DNA from: Sphaerochaeta globosa str. Buddy
Lineage (GTDB): Bacteria > Spirochaetota > Spirochaetia > Sphaerochaetales > Sphaerochaetaceae
Direction of reading: 5' to 3'
Assembly: GCF_000190435.1 (NCBI RefSeq)
Contig: NC_015152.1
Span: 2,672,458 to 2,736,457, forward strand
Length of the DNA: 64,000 nucleotides
Position 1 is the stretch's first letter. Every line of letters begins with the position of its first letter. Positions 28,057 to 35,627 of this stretch are shown piece by piece. A program made the position numbers and the translations under genes. Below the pieces are notes generated by a model, which ran no database searches, was not told the DNA's origin, and saw only the letters and a list, made by a program, of their open reading frames with translations.

Positions 28057-28158
28057 TGGTCTGCACTCCATCGTCCCTGCGCTAGGAACGGTTTTACGTT
28101 TTTGTTCTTGACTCAGGAACATTCGGCTTCTATCACACTATCGCGTAGTCTCACTAAG

Positions 28159-28794
28159 TTATACTTTCATTTTCTGAGACTCTTCCAACTCCTTGAATCG
28201 CCTATACAGCGTCGCCTTTGATAGCTTGGTGATTGTAAGAGCCTCATTGAGCGTGATGCGGCCTGCATTCAGCTTCTGTCTCACCTCATCCAACAGCGGC
28301 AGGGGTACCTTAATGGGCTTTCTTCCAGTATAGACACCCCGCTCCCTAGCTTCCAGTTGGCCCCTGCTCTGCTGCTGTCTTCGCTTGGTTGCAAGAAACT
28401 CATACTCGATCAGATAAGCCTTGATGAGAGTACTACGTTCCAGCTCGGAGAAATGTGTGCCATGGATGTCGATCGGAAGTCTCATCCCCAGCAATTGGAG
28501 AATCGAGAGTGCATGCCATTGTGCACTTTTGATTGAGAGACCGGTGAAGTTGTTGAATCCATCCTGTTGTACCACCAGCTTATCGCCTGTATATATTGTA
28601 TCGGTGTTGATCAACCACTGCAGGCGGTTGAGATAGTCCAGATTCGCTCTACGCAATTCCTCTTGCAGATTTACTCGGTTCGCAGCTGGAGTGCGTTCAC
28701 TGATGAACGTGGGTATTACTCCCACCCTATAATAACGTTCTCTTCTCAATGTCAGGTCGATACCAGGGATTCCTCCCCAATCAACAGGTTCCAA
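28159..28794 (-). CDS. Recombinase-like protein with C-terminal resolvase HTH, 5' end uncertain
   Basis: 211 residues from a TTG at 28794. The C-terminal 90 residues look like a serine recombinase: a helix ELERSTLIKAYLIEYEFLA, the basic linker RGQLEARERGVYTGRKP, and a Hin-type HTH (ITLNEALTITKLSKATLYRR). The N-terminal part lacks the catalytic YxRVS-type serine motif, so recombinase activity is doubtful. No ATG start exists in frame; the open frame extends upstream for 9 codons to the edge of the CRISPR-like repeat at 28822-28853, whose sequence contains the first in-frame stop. The gene may therefore be a 5'-truncated fragment or a chimera. Confidence 0.5.
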   Translation of the reverse strand: MEPVDWGGIPGIDLTLRRERYYRVGVIPTFISERTPAANRVNLQEELRRANLDYLNRLQWLINTDTIYTGDKLVVQQDGFNNFTGLSIKSAQWHALSILQLLGMRLPIDIHGTHFSELERSTLIKAYLIEYEFLATKRRQQQSRGQLEARERGVYTGRKPIKVPLPLLDEVRQKLNAGRITLNEALTITKLSKATLYRRFKELEESQKMKV

Positions 28795-28821
28795 TCCATC
28801 TATTACTTCATAATAGGGCTC

Positions 28822-28853
28822 GTTTCAATCCACGCACCAGCGAAGGATGCGAT
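28822..28853 (-). CRISPR. Solitary type I-C-like CRISPR repeat
   Basis: On the minus strand the 32 bases begin ATCGCATCCTTCGCTGGTGC and end GTGGATTGAAAC, the typical end of type I-C repeats (consensus form GTCGCACCC...GGGTGCG plus GTGGATTGAAAC). The central stem is kept as CGCATC/GGTGCG with one G-T pair. Only one copy is seen, with no second repeat at spacer distance and no cas gene in the window, so this is an orphan or decayed array end. Confidence 0.55.
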
Positions 28854-28970
28854 AGTACATAAGAATTTATCCTCAAACAGTTTATAGGAATCCTTGTCAA
28901 ACAGTACTTGCAGCATAGTGATATACCAATTCCTGAGAATGTTCAACCTATGGCATGCATCAAATAGTAA

Positions 28971-29429
28971 TCAGCCGAGGGACCTCATTCTCGTCGATTC
29001 AACTGTCGCATGGCTGAGTAAGGAGCATGCTATCTCCTCATCGAACTTGGCATCAGCGACTTGGAGGATCCACGGATAGGTTCGGACTATCCTCATGAGA
29101 GCCAAGGCTGCAGCAGAAGGCACTATTGCACTATCATTTTTCCATCTAGCCAGCGTTCTGGCAGGCAATCCAAGGGATCTCTCCATCGAGGCATTGGAAT
29201 ACCCCTGTTCGTTGAGGTAATTCAGAATATTCACCATGGATGATTGCTTTTGCAAGGCAAGCTCTTTCTGTATAAGTACATCATTGCCTGGATCGTCCTC
29301 TTCAAATCCACAGGCCTCGCACCGTATCACCTTCACAGGTACAGTTTTCTTCTGAGCAAAGGGTTCATTCAATGCAAATATTGCTTCCTGTATTACCAGA
29401 GAATCACTTCCACAATAGGAACATTTCAT
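28971..29429 (-). CDS. MqsA-like antitoxin (zinc finger plus HTH)
   Basis: 152 residues. An N-terminal zinc finger of four cysteines (MKCSYCGS and IRCEACGFEE) is followed by an XRE-type HTH (SNASMERSLGLPARTLARWK, residues about 80-125). This matches the MqsA/HigA-like antitoxin layout. It starts 3 bases after the stop of the upstream gene, the toxin-first order seen for MqsRA and HigBA. It presumably neutralises that protein and represses the operon through the twin palindromes at 29867-29913. Confidence 0.8.
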   Translation of the reverse strand: MKCSYCGSDSLVIQEAIFALNEPFAQKKTVPVKVIRCEACGFEEDDPGNDVLIQKELALQKQSSMVNILNYLNEQGYSNASMERSLGLPARTLARWKNDSAIVPSAAALALMRIVRTYPWILQVADAKFDEEIACSLLSHATVESTRMRSLG

Positions 29430-29432
29430 AGT

Positions 29433-29852
29433 TCACTCCTCATTTTTTTCATCATTCAGCATCCCGGCCTTCCTGAATGCAAGAGCAAAATCAGTCTCAT
29501 CTCGTTTACGACAGCGATGAAGAGATTTGATAATCCACCTTTGATTCTGTTGGCTGTAGAAAATCGAGATGTAGCCACAAATCGAGCCTGAGGAAAACGT
29601 ATAGGCATCACAAATCGGTGGAGGGAATTCATTGCTAATTCTATAGTGGGTTGAATTCACAAATTCCATGTTCTCTAAACCACCAGCAGTAATGAACTCG
29701 AGGATTTGACTCTTTGTCGTCAAATTAAAATCATTATAAGCATCTTTGTGTACCCAGTTTTCCAATCCCACGCTTACGTGTTTCCCTGATAGCGTTTCTC
29801 TACATGCCTGCACAAAATCGCTAAAACAATAGTTCGGCCGTGAATTGATCAC
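29433..29852 (-). CDS. Candidate toxin partner of the MqsA-like antitoxin
   Basis: 139 residues, no motif I can name with certainty. The second half (GYISIFYSQQNQRWIIKSLH) resembles the final beta strands of RelE/ParE-type toxins, where aromatic and basic residues dominate. It is first in a two-gene operon, followed after 3 bases by the zinc-finger/HTH antitoxin. Two copies of one palindrome sit immediately upstream of its start. The context is classic for a type II toxin-antitoxin pair; the biochemical activity is inferred. Confidence 0.6.
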   Translation of the reverse strand: MINSRPNYCFSDFVQACRETLSGKHVSVGLENWVHKDAYNDFNLTTKSQILEFITAGGLENMEFVNSTHYRISNEFPPPICDAYTFSSGSICGYISIFYSQQNQRWIIKSLHRCRKRDETDFALAFRKAGMLNDEKNEE

Positions 29853-29866
29853 TTCTCTATTTGAGA

Positions 29867-29913
29867 TTATACACTATGTATAAAATATGTCAACTATTAT
29901 ACAAATTGTATAA
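29867..29913. promoter_or_regulatory. Twin operators of the toxin-antitoxin operon
   Basis: TTATAC-N5-GTATAA occurs twice, at 29867-29883 and 29897-29913, with identical arms and centres exactly 30 bp apart. The pair begins 15 bases upstream of the toxin ATG at 29852 and covers its promoter. Two sites on one helix face suggest cooperative autorepression. Confidence 0.72.
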
Positions 29914-30100
29914 CTCCTCTCCTTTTTCTTCTCTACTCAAGGCATCCTCCTTAGGATGCGCAACTGTCTTGTATTCAGAAAGTCATTGCATTTTGCTTCA
30001 AGCAAAAAAGAAAATATTGTGCTATCTCTCACTATCACCTCCTGTTGAGCGCAGTCCCGTGCTGCATTATACTTTTCTCACGTTAGCAATGGAGAGGACC

Positions 30101-30781
30101 ATGCAGAAGAACAGTCTATACGAACCACTTTGGCAGTACATTGCAGAAAAGGATGTACAGTCTTTGACACTGTCTTTTGCTGAAATACAAGCAATCTTGG
30201 GGTTTCCTATCAACCATGCCTTCCTGAATTACAAGAAGGACCTTCACGCCTATGGCTGGCTCTGCCACAAAATCTCCATGAAAGAGCAATATATAATGTT
30301 TCTTCGCCTGCCCGAGCATTCCACAATACGAGAAAAAGCCAGCTTCTCAGTTTTGGGGAAGGAAGGTTCAACAGAAGAAGGACCTGGATTTGTGCAACGA
30401 CTCTGGCAGGAAGCCAACAATCACTTCGACCACATAGAACCGTATGCGAAGAAGGACAGCAATGGGAAGGTATGCGGCATCTGGGGTCTGATGAGCGACA
30501 TGTCTCGGTCCTTCAAGCCCTGGGAACAGAATTTTACTCGAGGATTATACCTTGCAGGAGTTGAGTGCCTTGACGATATACAGACCCCTGATGGTTGGAC
30601 ATGCTGGACAATCCCAGGTTTTGAATATCTCTCAGTTGAGTGTTGGTCAGCTTCTATCTTTGAAACAACGATTGCTTTTCTTAAGGCTCATAAAATGCCT
30701 CTTGCAGGTGCAGTTCAAGACTTCACAGACCCAGCAACAGGGAAAGCCTTCATGTTGTTCCCCATCCGAAAAAATAGCTGA
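30101..30781 (+). CDS. GyrI-like effector-binding domain protein
   Basis: 226 residues from ATG 30101, preceded by ggagagg. The N-terminal part (residues 1-75) has the LSFAEIQAILGFPINHAFLN pattern of a small uncharacterised domain. From about residue 85 the protein resembles GyrI/AraC effector-binding domains (GIWGLMSDMSRSFKPWEQNF, LYLAGVECLDD, WTIPGFEYLSVEC, and a final FMLFPIRK strand). The open frame runs back to 29861 but that part overlaps the toxin operators and looks non-coding. Probably a small-molecule sensor or binder; its partner is not evident. Confidence 0.65.
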   Translation: MQKNSLYEPLWQYIAEKDVQSLTLSFAEIQAILGFPINHAFLNYKKDLHAYGWLCHKISMKEQYIMFLRLPEHSTIREKASFSVLGKEGSTEEGPGFVQRLWQEANNHFDHIEPYAKKDSNGKVCGIWGLMSDMSRSFKPWEQNFTRGLYLAGVECLDDIQTPDGWTCWTIPGFEYLSVECWSASIFETTIAFLKAHKMPLAGAVQDFTDPATGKAFMLFPIRKNS

Positions 30782-30794
30782 TCAAAATCCCCTA

Positions 30795-32153
30795 CTACGC
30801 CCTCAACATGCTCCCAACAAAGGATTTCGCCTCTTGCTTGCTCAAAGCCCCTACAGCCACAGCCCCGATCAGCGCAGCTCCCAAGCCTGCCCCATCATCT
30901 ACTTGAGCTATGCTGGTCGGTAGCTTGAACTTCCGATCCAGTGCCTCCTGAAATAGAAAGTTTTTTCGTACTGAGCTTCCGGTTGCAATAATTCTTTCCA
31001 TTGCTAGGAACACCTCAGAGGCCTCAACGCTGAATTGATATAACTCATCTACAATCCCATCGATTGTTCCCACTACTAAATTCCCCAGTGTCAGATTGTC
31101 CAACTGGATGGAACTGACCGAGCCCCTGGCATTCGGCTCCTTTCTTGAGCCATTGAACCTCGTATCGACAGCCAGGGAACCAGGAATACCATGACTTTTC
31201 CCTTCTTTCTTCATAAGCTCGAACACAGCCTCATCAGAAATTTTCATTCCAGCACTGCTGATAATGGAAGCAATACAGTGGTGGAGGGTCTCATAGGCCT
31301 TGCCTGCAGTCAACGTTGCCCCGACATGTAAATATCCTTCGCCAAGAAAGGGCCTCAGTTCCATGGAGGCAGGACAAACAGGTGAAGTACTGAACAAGGA
31401 AATCTGACCGCTGGTTCCCATGCTGACCAACGCAGAATGAGGCCAGTCGGAAACCATACCAAAGAAACCGGCTTGGTTGTCACCAACAGGGAAGGCCACG
31501 GGAATACCCTCAGGGGTATATCCAGCCAACTCAAAGGGAGAGCAGGCATCTAGAAACCGGGACTCTTTCAATCCGAACACTTCTTCGATGACTCTGTCAT
31601 TGAAACGAGAGGAAACCGGATCGAAAGCGCCGAACGGACCTAGACAACTTGGATCAGACTTATCGATCGTTTTTCCCACCAAGCGACTTGTTATATATTC
31701 CAGAATCCCGCAGAAACCTACAGCTTCAGCAGGGACATTTTTGAGTCTTCTGTTGGCATAGTGGGCAAGCAAGCCATAGCCGCAAGGAAGATGTACTCCG
31801 GTTTTCTCAAACAACAGCTGCTGCGAGTCCATTCCGTCCACCTGCTCCATGGCCCTCCGGTCGAGCCAGGTGTAGAGCGGAGAAACAGCAATTCCCGAAG
31901 CATCGTAGTAGACGATACCGTGTACCTGGCCTGTCACGCACAGGGAGCCTATCGGTTCTTTCACTTGCAAAAGCAGTGTTCGCACAGCGCTCTCTATCGC
32001 ATGCGGGTCCTGAGCATAGGCATACGACTCGCCAGTCTGCAGCTGGACATTGGGAATCGAGCGGGCAGGCAACAAGGTGCCTCCATTCAGGTCCAAGACC
32101 ACCATCGAAATATTCGTTGTACCAATATCAAGTCCGACATGTACCCTACCCAT
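30795..32153 (-). CDS. FGGY-family carbohydrate kinase
   Basis: 452 residues. The ATP-binding N-terminus is GLDIGTTNISMVVLDLNGG. The sugar site region VTGQVHGIVYYDASG and YTWLDRRAMEQ resembles sedoheptulokinase/xylulokinase-type members. The C-terminal lobe has IATGSSVRKN and a DDGAGLGAALIG segment. ATG 32153 (MGRVHVG) with aaggatg upstream is preferred over the more distant ATG 32249, whose codons are made of a 12-bp tandem repeat. It is convergent with the GyrI-like gene. The substrate is not determinable. Confidence 0.85.
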   Translation of the reverse strand: MGRVHVGLDIGTTNISMVVLDLNGGTLLPARSIPNVQLQTGESYAYAQDPHAIESAVRTLLLQVKEPIGSLCVTGQVHGIVYYDASGIAVSPLYTWLDRRAMEQVDGMDSQQLLFEKTGVHLPCGYGLLAHYANRRLKNVPAEAVGFCGILEYITSRLVGKTIDKSDPSCLGPFGAFDPVSSRFNDRVIEEVFGLKESRFLDACSPFELAGYTPEGIPVAFPVGDNQAGFFGMVSDWPHSALVSMGTSGQISLFSTSPVCPASMELRPFLGEGYLHVGATLTAGKAYETLHHCIASIISSAGMKISDEAVFELMKKEGKSHGIPGSLAVDTRFNGSRKEPNARGSVSSIQLDNLTLGNLVVGTIDGIVDELYQFSVEASEVFLAMERIIATGSSVRKNFLFQEALDRKFKLPTSIAQVDDGAGLGAALIGAVAVGALSKQEAKSFVGSMLRA

Positions 32154-32220
32154 ACTACATCCTTCATTCGTAAGGGTAGTATACGTGACCTGGAACCACA
32201 AGAAAAGAGAATATATGCTC

Positions 32221-32256
32221 TGCATATTTATCTGCATATTTATCTGCATATTTATC
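32221..32256. repeat. Three tandem copies of a 12-bp unit
   Basis: TGCATATTTATC repeated three times without change, upstream of the kinase gene and about 100 bases before the LytTR gene start, between divergent genes. It could vary promoter spacing by slippage; no function is shown. Confidence 0.75.
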
Positions 32257-32358
32257 TCTCATCTTACATCCCTCCAACAAATTCTTCGTAGACTTCTCTC
32301 TCCATTTACAGTACAGTAAACCAGTCTGAATCTTGGTGTTGCACGACAAGGAAGAGGT

Positions 32359-33093
32359 ATGCTAGATATTGCCATTTGCGACGATGACCCCGGCCAGCTG
32401 GCGCTGATTCATTCCTATACAGCTCAATTTGTGCAAGAAAATAACATCCAAGCCTCCATTCACCAATTCATGCATCCTGATGAACTCTTGCGAACCTGTG
32501 AAAAACGACGATATCACCTGTATATTTTGGATATTGTCATGCCCATGCTCAACGGGGTTGAAGTAGGCAAAACCATCCGTGAACACGATCAACAAGCCAT
32601 TATTCTTTATGCAACTTCTGAACCAAGCTTCGCTCTGCAATCGTTTGCGACAAACCCCATCAACTACCTGCTAAAGCCGATCGACAAGCAGCAACTCTTT
32701 AGGACGCTTTCGCTTGCCGTCTCCAAACTTAATCTCCCGCAAGAGCATACCTGCACGGTGAAAACCCAAGAGGGAATGCGAGTCCTCAGGTTCTCAGAAA
32801 TAGTGTGCTGCGAATACTGTGATCACACCGTCATCTACACACTCACGGATGCCAGAACTGTAACCACGAAAGTAATAAAAGGTACGTTCTCTCATCATAT
32901 TGAACCATTACTGAAAGACAAGCGCTTTTTACGGCCCCATGTCTCCTACATTCTGAACATGGAGTATGTCGAGGGTTTCACCAAAACAAGATTCACCCTT
33001 CGATCGGGCCTTTCAGTTCCCATAGTCGCCAAACAGTATTGCACGATACGTGATACCTACCTCGATTATCTGGCAACGAAGGGACAGCTGTGA
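32359..33093 (+). CDS. LytTR-family response regulator (cassette copy 1)
   Basis: 244 residues. A receiver domain with the acidic pocket AICDDDP and the phospho-acceptor Asp58 in LYILDIVMP, and Lys in YLLKPIDKQ. It is followed by a LytTR DNA-binding domain (residues about 135-240; YCDHTVIYTLTDARTVTTKV, then RFLRPHVSYILNMEYVE). This is the AgrA/ComE type of regulator that binds short direct repeats. It overlaps its sensor kinase by 4 bases. Its closest relative in the window is 40156-40902, with nearly the same receiver. It presumably activates the barrel and giant lipoprotein genes downstream. Confidence 0.92.
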   Translation: MLDIAICDDDPGQLALIHSYTAQFVQENNIQASIHQFMHPDELLRTCEKRRYHLYILDIVMPMLNGVEVGKTIREHDQQAIILYATSEPSFALQSFATNPINYLLKPIDKQQLFRTLSLAVSKLNLPQEHTCTVKTQEGMRVLRFSEIVCCEYCDHTVIYTLTDARTVTTKVIKGTFSHHIEPLLKDKRFLRPHVSYILNMEYVEGFTKTRFTLRSGLSVPIVAKQYCTIRDTYLDYLATKGQL

Positions 33094-34379
33094 TGCAGGA
33101 TCTACTGAGCAATATCCTGCGGGGCAGTGTCACCTCATTCATGAATATCCTGCTCCTATTCTCCCTGACCAAACCAAAATATGGACGTAAAAGTACCGTC
33201 CTTGCTGCAGTACTGGTCTTTGTGAGCAACATCGCCTTCACGCTCTGGTTCTATCTGAAGGAAGACCTTACCTCCCTATCCCGGTTTGATATTGTGATGT
33301 TTATCGTAGTCGGACTAGCCCTCAAGCCCCTCACAAGGCATAGTTTCATACAATGGTGCTTCAACTTTCTTACAACCCTCAATATTGCGATGATGATCAT
33401 CATCATCAGCTTTCATATGGGAAGGCTCTTCCCCGTGCCACAGTATGCCAATACCCTCATCCGTTTCGTACTCTACCTACTGGTCATCGTACTTTTTATC
33501 AGGTTCTTTCGCCCCTTGTACGAGTCGGTTGTCAACAACTGGCCGATGTTCGCTGCCCTGATAATCTGCATGTTCCTCAATCTGTCCTACTACTTCTCCA
33601 TCACTGACGACATCAAAAATACCTTGGTTATGTTCAAATGGCCTCTCTTCCTGTTGGTCGCTTTTTCCCTAGCCGCCTATGGGACAGTCTTTTATTCGCT
33701 GAAGCGCTTTACTGCAATGTATGCATTGAAAGCAGAAAACCTGAATATGCAGCATGAGCGAATACTTCTCTCCCAAGCAGCCTCTACCATGACAGAGAAG
33801 CTTATGCTCATGGATACAATAGCCTATGAACACAGCCTCGTCTCCCATGACCGCAGACACTTCAACAGCATGCTCTTAGGCCTTCTGAAACAGGGAGAGA
33901 TTGAAGAGGCCATGGACTGTCTGCAAAAGCAGAATGAAATCAAAACAAGTCCTAGCAAAATCTATTGTGAAAACAAAGCCGTGAACGCCGCAGTCAGTTA
34001 TTACGTGGATATGGCAGAACAGAAAGGCATTCAGACAGACATCAACCTCACCATTGCAGCCCAATTGCCTGTCGATTCGCTGGAATTGGCGCTTGTGGTA
34101 TCGAATCTCTTCGAGAACGCGATCCAGGGAGTCTCTCTTTTGAGTGAAACCCAGAACCGATATATCCATCTCACCTGCCACCAGGTCGGACGGCTCTTGC
34201 TTGAAATAGCCAACCCTTGCAGGGAAACAGTACAATTAGGCCCCGATGGGCTTCCGTTCACTAATCAGGAAGGCCATGGAGTGGGAACCAAGAGCATCGC
34301 AGCCTTTGCGGCCAAGTACGATGCAGAACTGCTCTACTCTGTAGAGGGCGGTCAGTTCAGAGTGAGACTGCTCGTCTAA
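33090..34379 (+). CDS. GHKL-type sensor histidine kinase (cassette copy 1)
   Basis: 429 residues. About seven N-terminal transmembrane helices (residues 5-210; for example FDIVMFIVVGLAL, LIRFVLYLLVIVLF, WPLFLLVAFSLAAYG) form a membrane sensor like AgrC. A short coiled region follows, then the phospho-His box SLVSHDRRHFNSMLLGLL, the N box VVSNLFENAI and the G box EGHGVGTKSI of the GHKL ATPase domain. The large membrane domain and lack of an extracellular sensor domain suggest a peptide or membrane-borne signal; no precursor peptide gene was found. Translationally coupled to the response regulator. Confidence 0.9.
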   Translation: MMQDLLSNILRGSVTSFMNILLLFSLTKPKYGRKSTVLAAVLVFVSNIAFTLWFYLKEDLTSLSRFDIVMFIVVGLALKPLTRHSFIQWCFNFLTTLNIAMMIIIISFHMGRLFPVPQYANTLIRFVLYLLVIVLFIRFFRPLYESVVNNWPMFAALIICMFLNLSYYFSITDDIKNTLVMFKWPLFLLVAFSLAAYGTVFYSLKRFTAMYALKAENLNMQHERILLSQAASTMTEKLMLMDTIAYEHSLVSHDRRHFNSMLLGLLKQGEIEEAMDCLQKQNEIKTSPSKIYCENKAVNAAVSYYVDMAEQKGIQTDINLTIAAQLPVDSLELALVVSNLFENAIQGVSLLSETQNRYIHLTCHQVGRLLLEIANPCRETVQLGPDGLPFTNQEGHGVGTKSIAAFAAKYDAELLYSVEGGQFRVRLLV

Positions 34380-34550
34380 CTTCTCCTTGCTTTATAAGTA
34401 GGAACTCAAGCCTTTTAAGGAAAAACTCTTTCTCCCCCATCCGAATTTGCTAGGCTAACACCCAAACAGATTTTTGGTTGGCACTCCCTGCATGTTCCTT
34501 TTCCTCACAAGTATGCAGCTGAATGCCAACCGAGTAAGAGGGGTCTCATC

Positions 34551-35618
34551 ATGGCATTCAAAGTTCGGACGGCAGCTTGCACAGCTCTCCTGCTTCTTCT
34601 CTCTACCGTATCGTTATGTGCCGAAAGCACTTCCTTGCAGGTCGTAATCAAGCCAGCCTCCGCCAGCGTCCAAGCCATACGCTACCAGACAGGAATAGAG
34701 CCAACCAATACATGGATGGAAATGGATGCAGCCAACCCAGTTCTAGTGCTTGAGAGCTTCGACAGTACCCGGGACAGCCTCTTCGTCCAGCAGTCGGTGG
34801 ACAAACTTTCCTGGAACTACAGCTATGAATACAAATACAACCCCTCCGACAAAAGGTGGACTATCCCCCCGATCCGGATTGTTATCAGGCCAACCTCGGA
34901 GAAGGTCCGGTCCATACGCTTCCAGACCGGGGCCGAGGCAACCGATGCGTGGACAGAAATGGATGCATCCAACCCCGTTTTGGTGCTTGAGGTATTCGAC
35001 AGCAACCGGGACAGGCTCTTTGTCCAGCAGTCGCAGGACAGCCAGAACTGGGGCCCAAGCTACGAATACAAATACAACCCATCGGCAAGGTCCTGGACGG
35101 TCTCTCCTATTGGATCTGAAACATCCGGTCCCGTTGAATCGCTGGACCTGAAGCTGTACAACCTCTACCCGCTGAGCAAGAGCTCCACCTACTACTCGTA
35201 TGTGATTGGGGCCGGGCTGAAGATGAACATCGCCTTGGACAAGCAAGAGACCCTCCTCGGGTACACGGAGCTCGCCTACAGCAGGGGCCCGTCGAAGTCC
35301 GACTGGGTCGATACCATGCAGGCGCTCAACATGTCGGTGGGGATGGGGTATCGATTCAGCCTTACCGAAAAGTTACAGCTGGCCCCCGAGCTCGGCTACG
35401 GGGTTGTGCTCCATCTGCTGAATGCGGATTTCGACGAGGATGGGACAAAGTCCTTCGAGCCCTTCATCGACCAGCAGGTCCGCCTCTCACTGAACCTCAC
35501 CTACGCCCTTTGTGAACAGTACACCCTCATCGCCGCCCCGCTGGGTGTCGTGTTCTTCGAGAAAGGCAACATCGGGACCCTGTTGGGCCTCCAGGCCGGC
35601 CTTCGATTCAACTTCTAG
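34551..35618 (+). CDS. Outer-membrane barrel protein with duplicated N-terminal module (cassette copy 1)
   Basis: 355 residues. Signal peptide (MAFKVRTAACTALLLLLSTV, cleaved after CAES), then two tandem copies of a roughly 78-residue module. They start VVIKPASASVQAIRYQTG and IVIRPTSEKVRSIRFQTG and each ends in YEYKYNPS plus a Trp. The C-terminal 165 residues look like an 8-strand outer-membrane barrel ending in LQAGLRFNF with the terminal Phe. The paralogue at 42337 has only one module. It ends 9 bases before the giant lipoprotein gene, so the two are co-transcribed; the barrel may anchor or help expose that lipoprotein. Confidence 0.8.
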   Translation: MAFKVRTAACTALLLLLSTVSLCAESTSLQVVIKPASASVQAIRYQTGIEPTNTWMEMDAANPVLVLESFDSTRDSLFVQQSVDKLSWNYSYEYKYNPSDKRWTIPPIRIVIRPTSEKVRSIRFQTGAEATDAWTEMDASNPVLVLEVFDSNRDRLFVQQSQDSQNWGPSYEYKYNPSARSWTVSPIGSETSGPVESLDLKLYNLYPLSKSSTYYSYVIGAGLKMNIALDKQETLLGYTELAYSRGPSKSDWVDTMQALNMSVGMGYRFSLTEKLQLAPELGYGVVLHLLNADFDEDGTKSFEPFIDQQVRLSLNLTYALCEQYTLIAAPLGVVFFEKGNIGTLLGLQAGLRFNF

Positions 35619-35627
35619 GGGATTGCC

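Noticed and set aside
28789-28801. A second, partial CRISPR repeat (GTTCCAATCCATC) 33 bp from the first
   Set aside because: Only the first dozen bases resemble the repeat and the distance is shorter than repeat plus spacer; it lies within the recombinase-like reading frame.
29861-30100. N-terminal 80-codon extension of the GyrI-like protein gene
   Set aside because: It would start with TTG inside the toxin operators and has no family-like sequence; ATG 30101 has a good ribosome-binding site.
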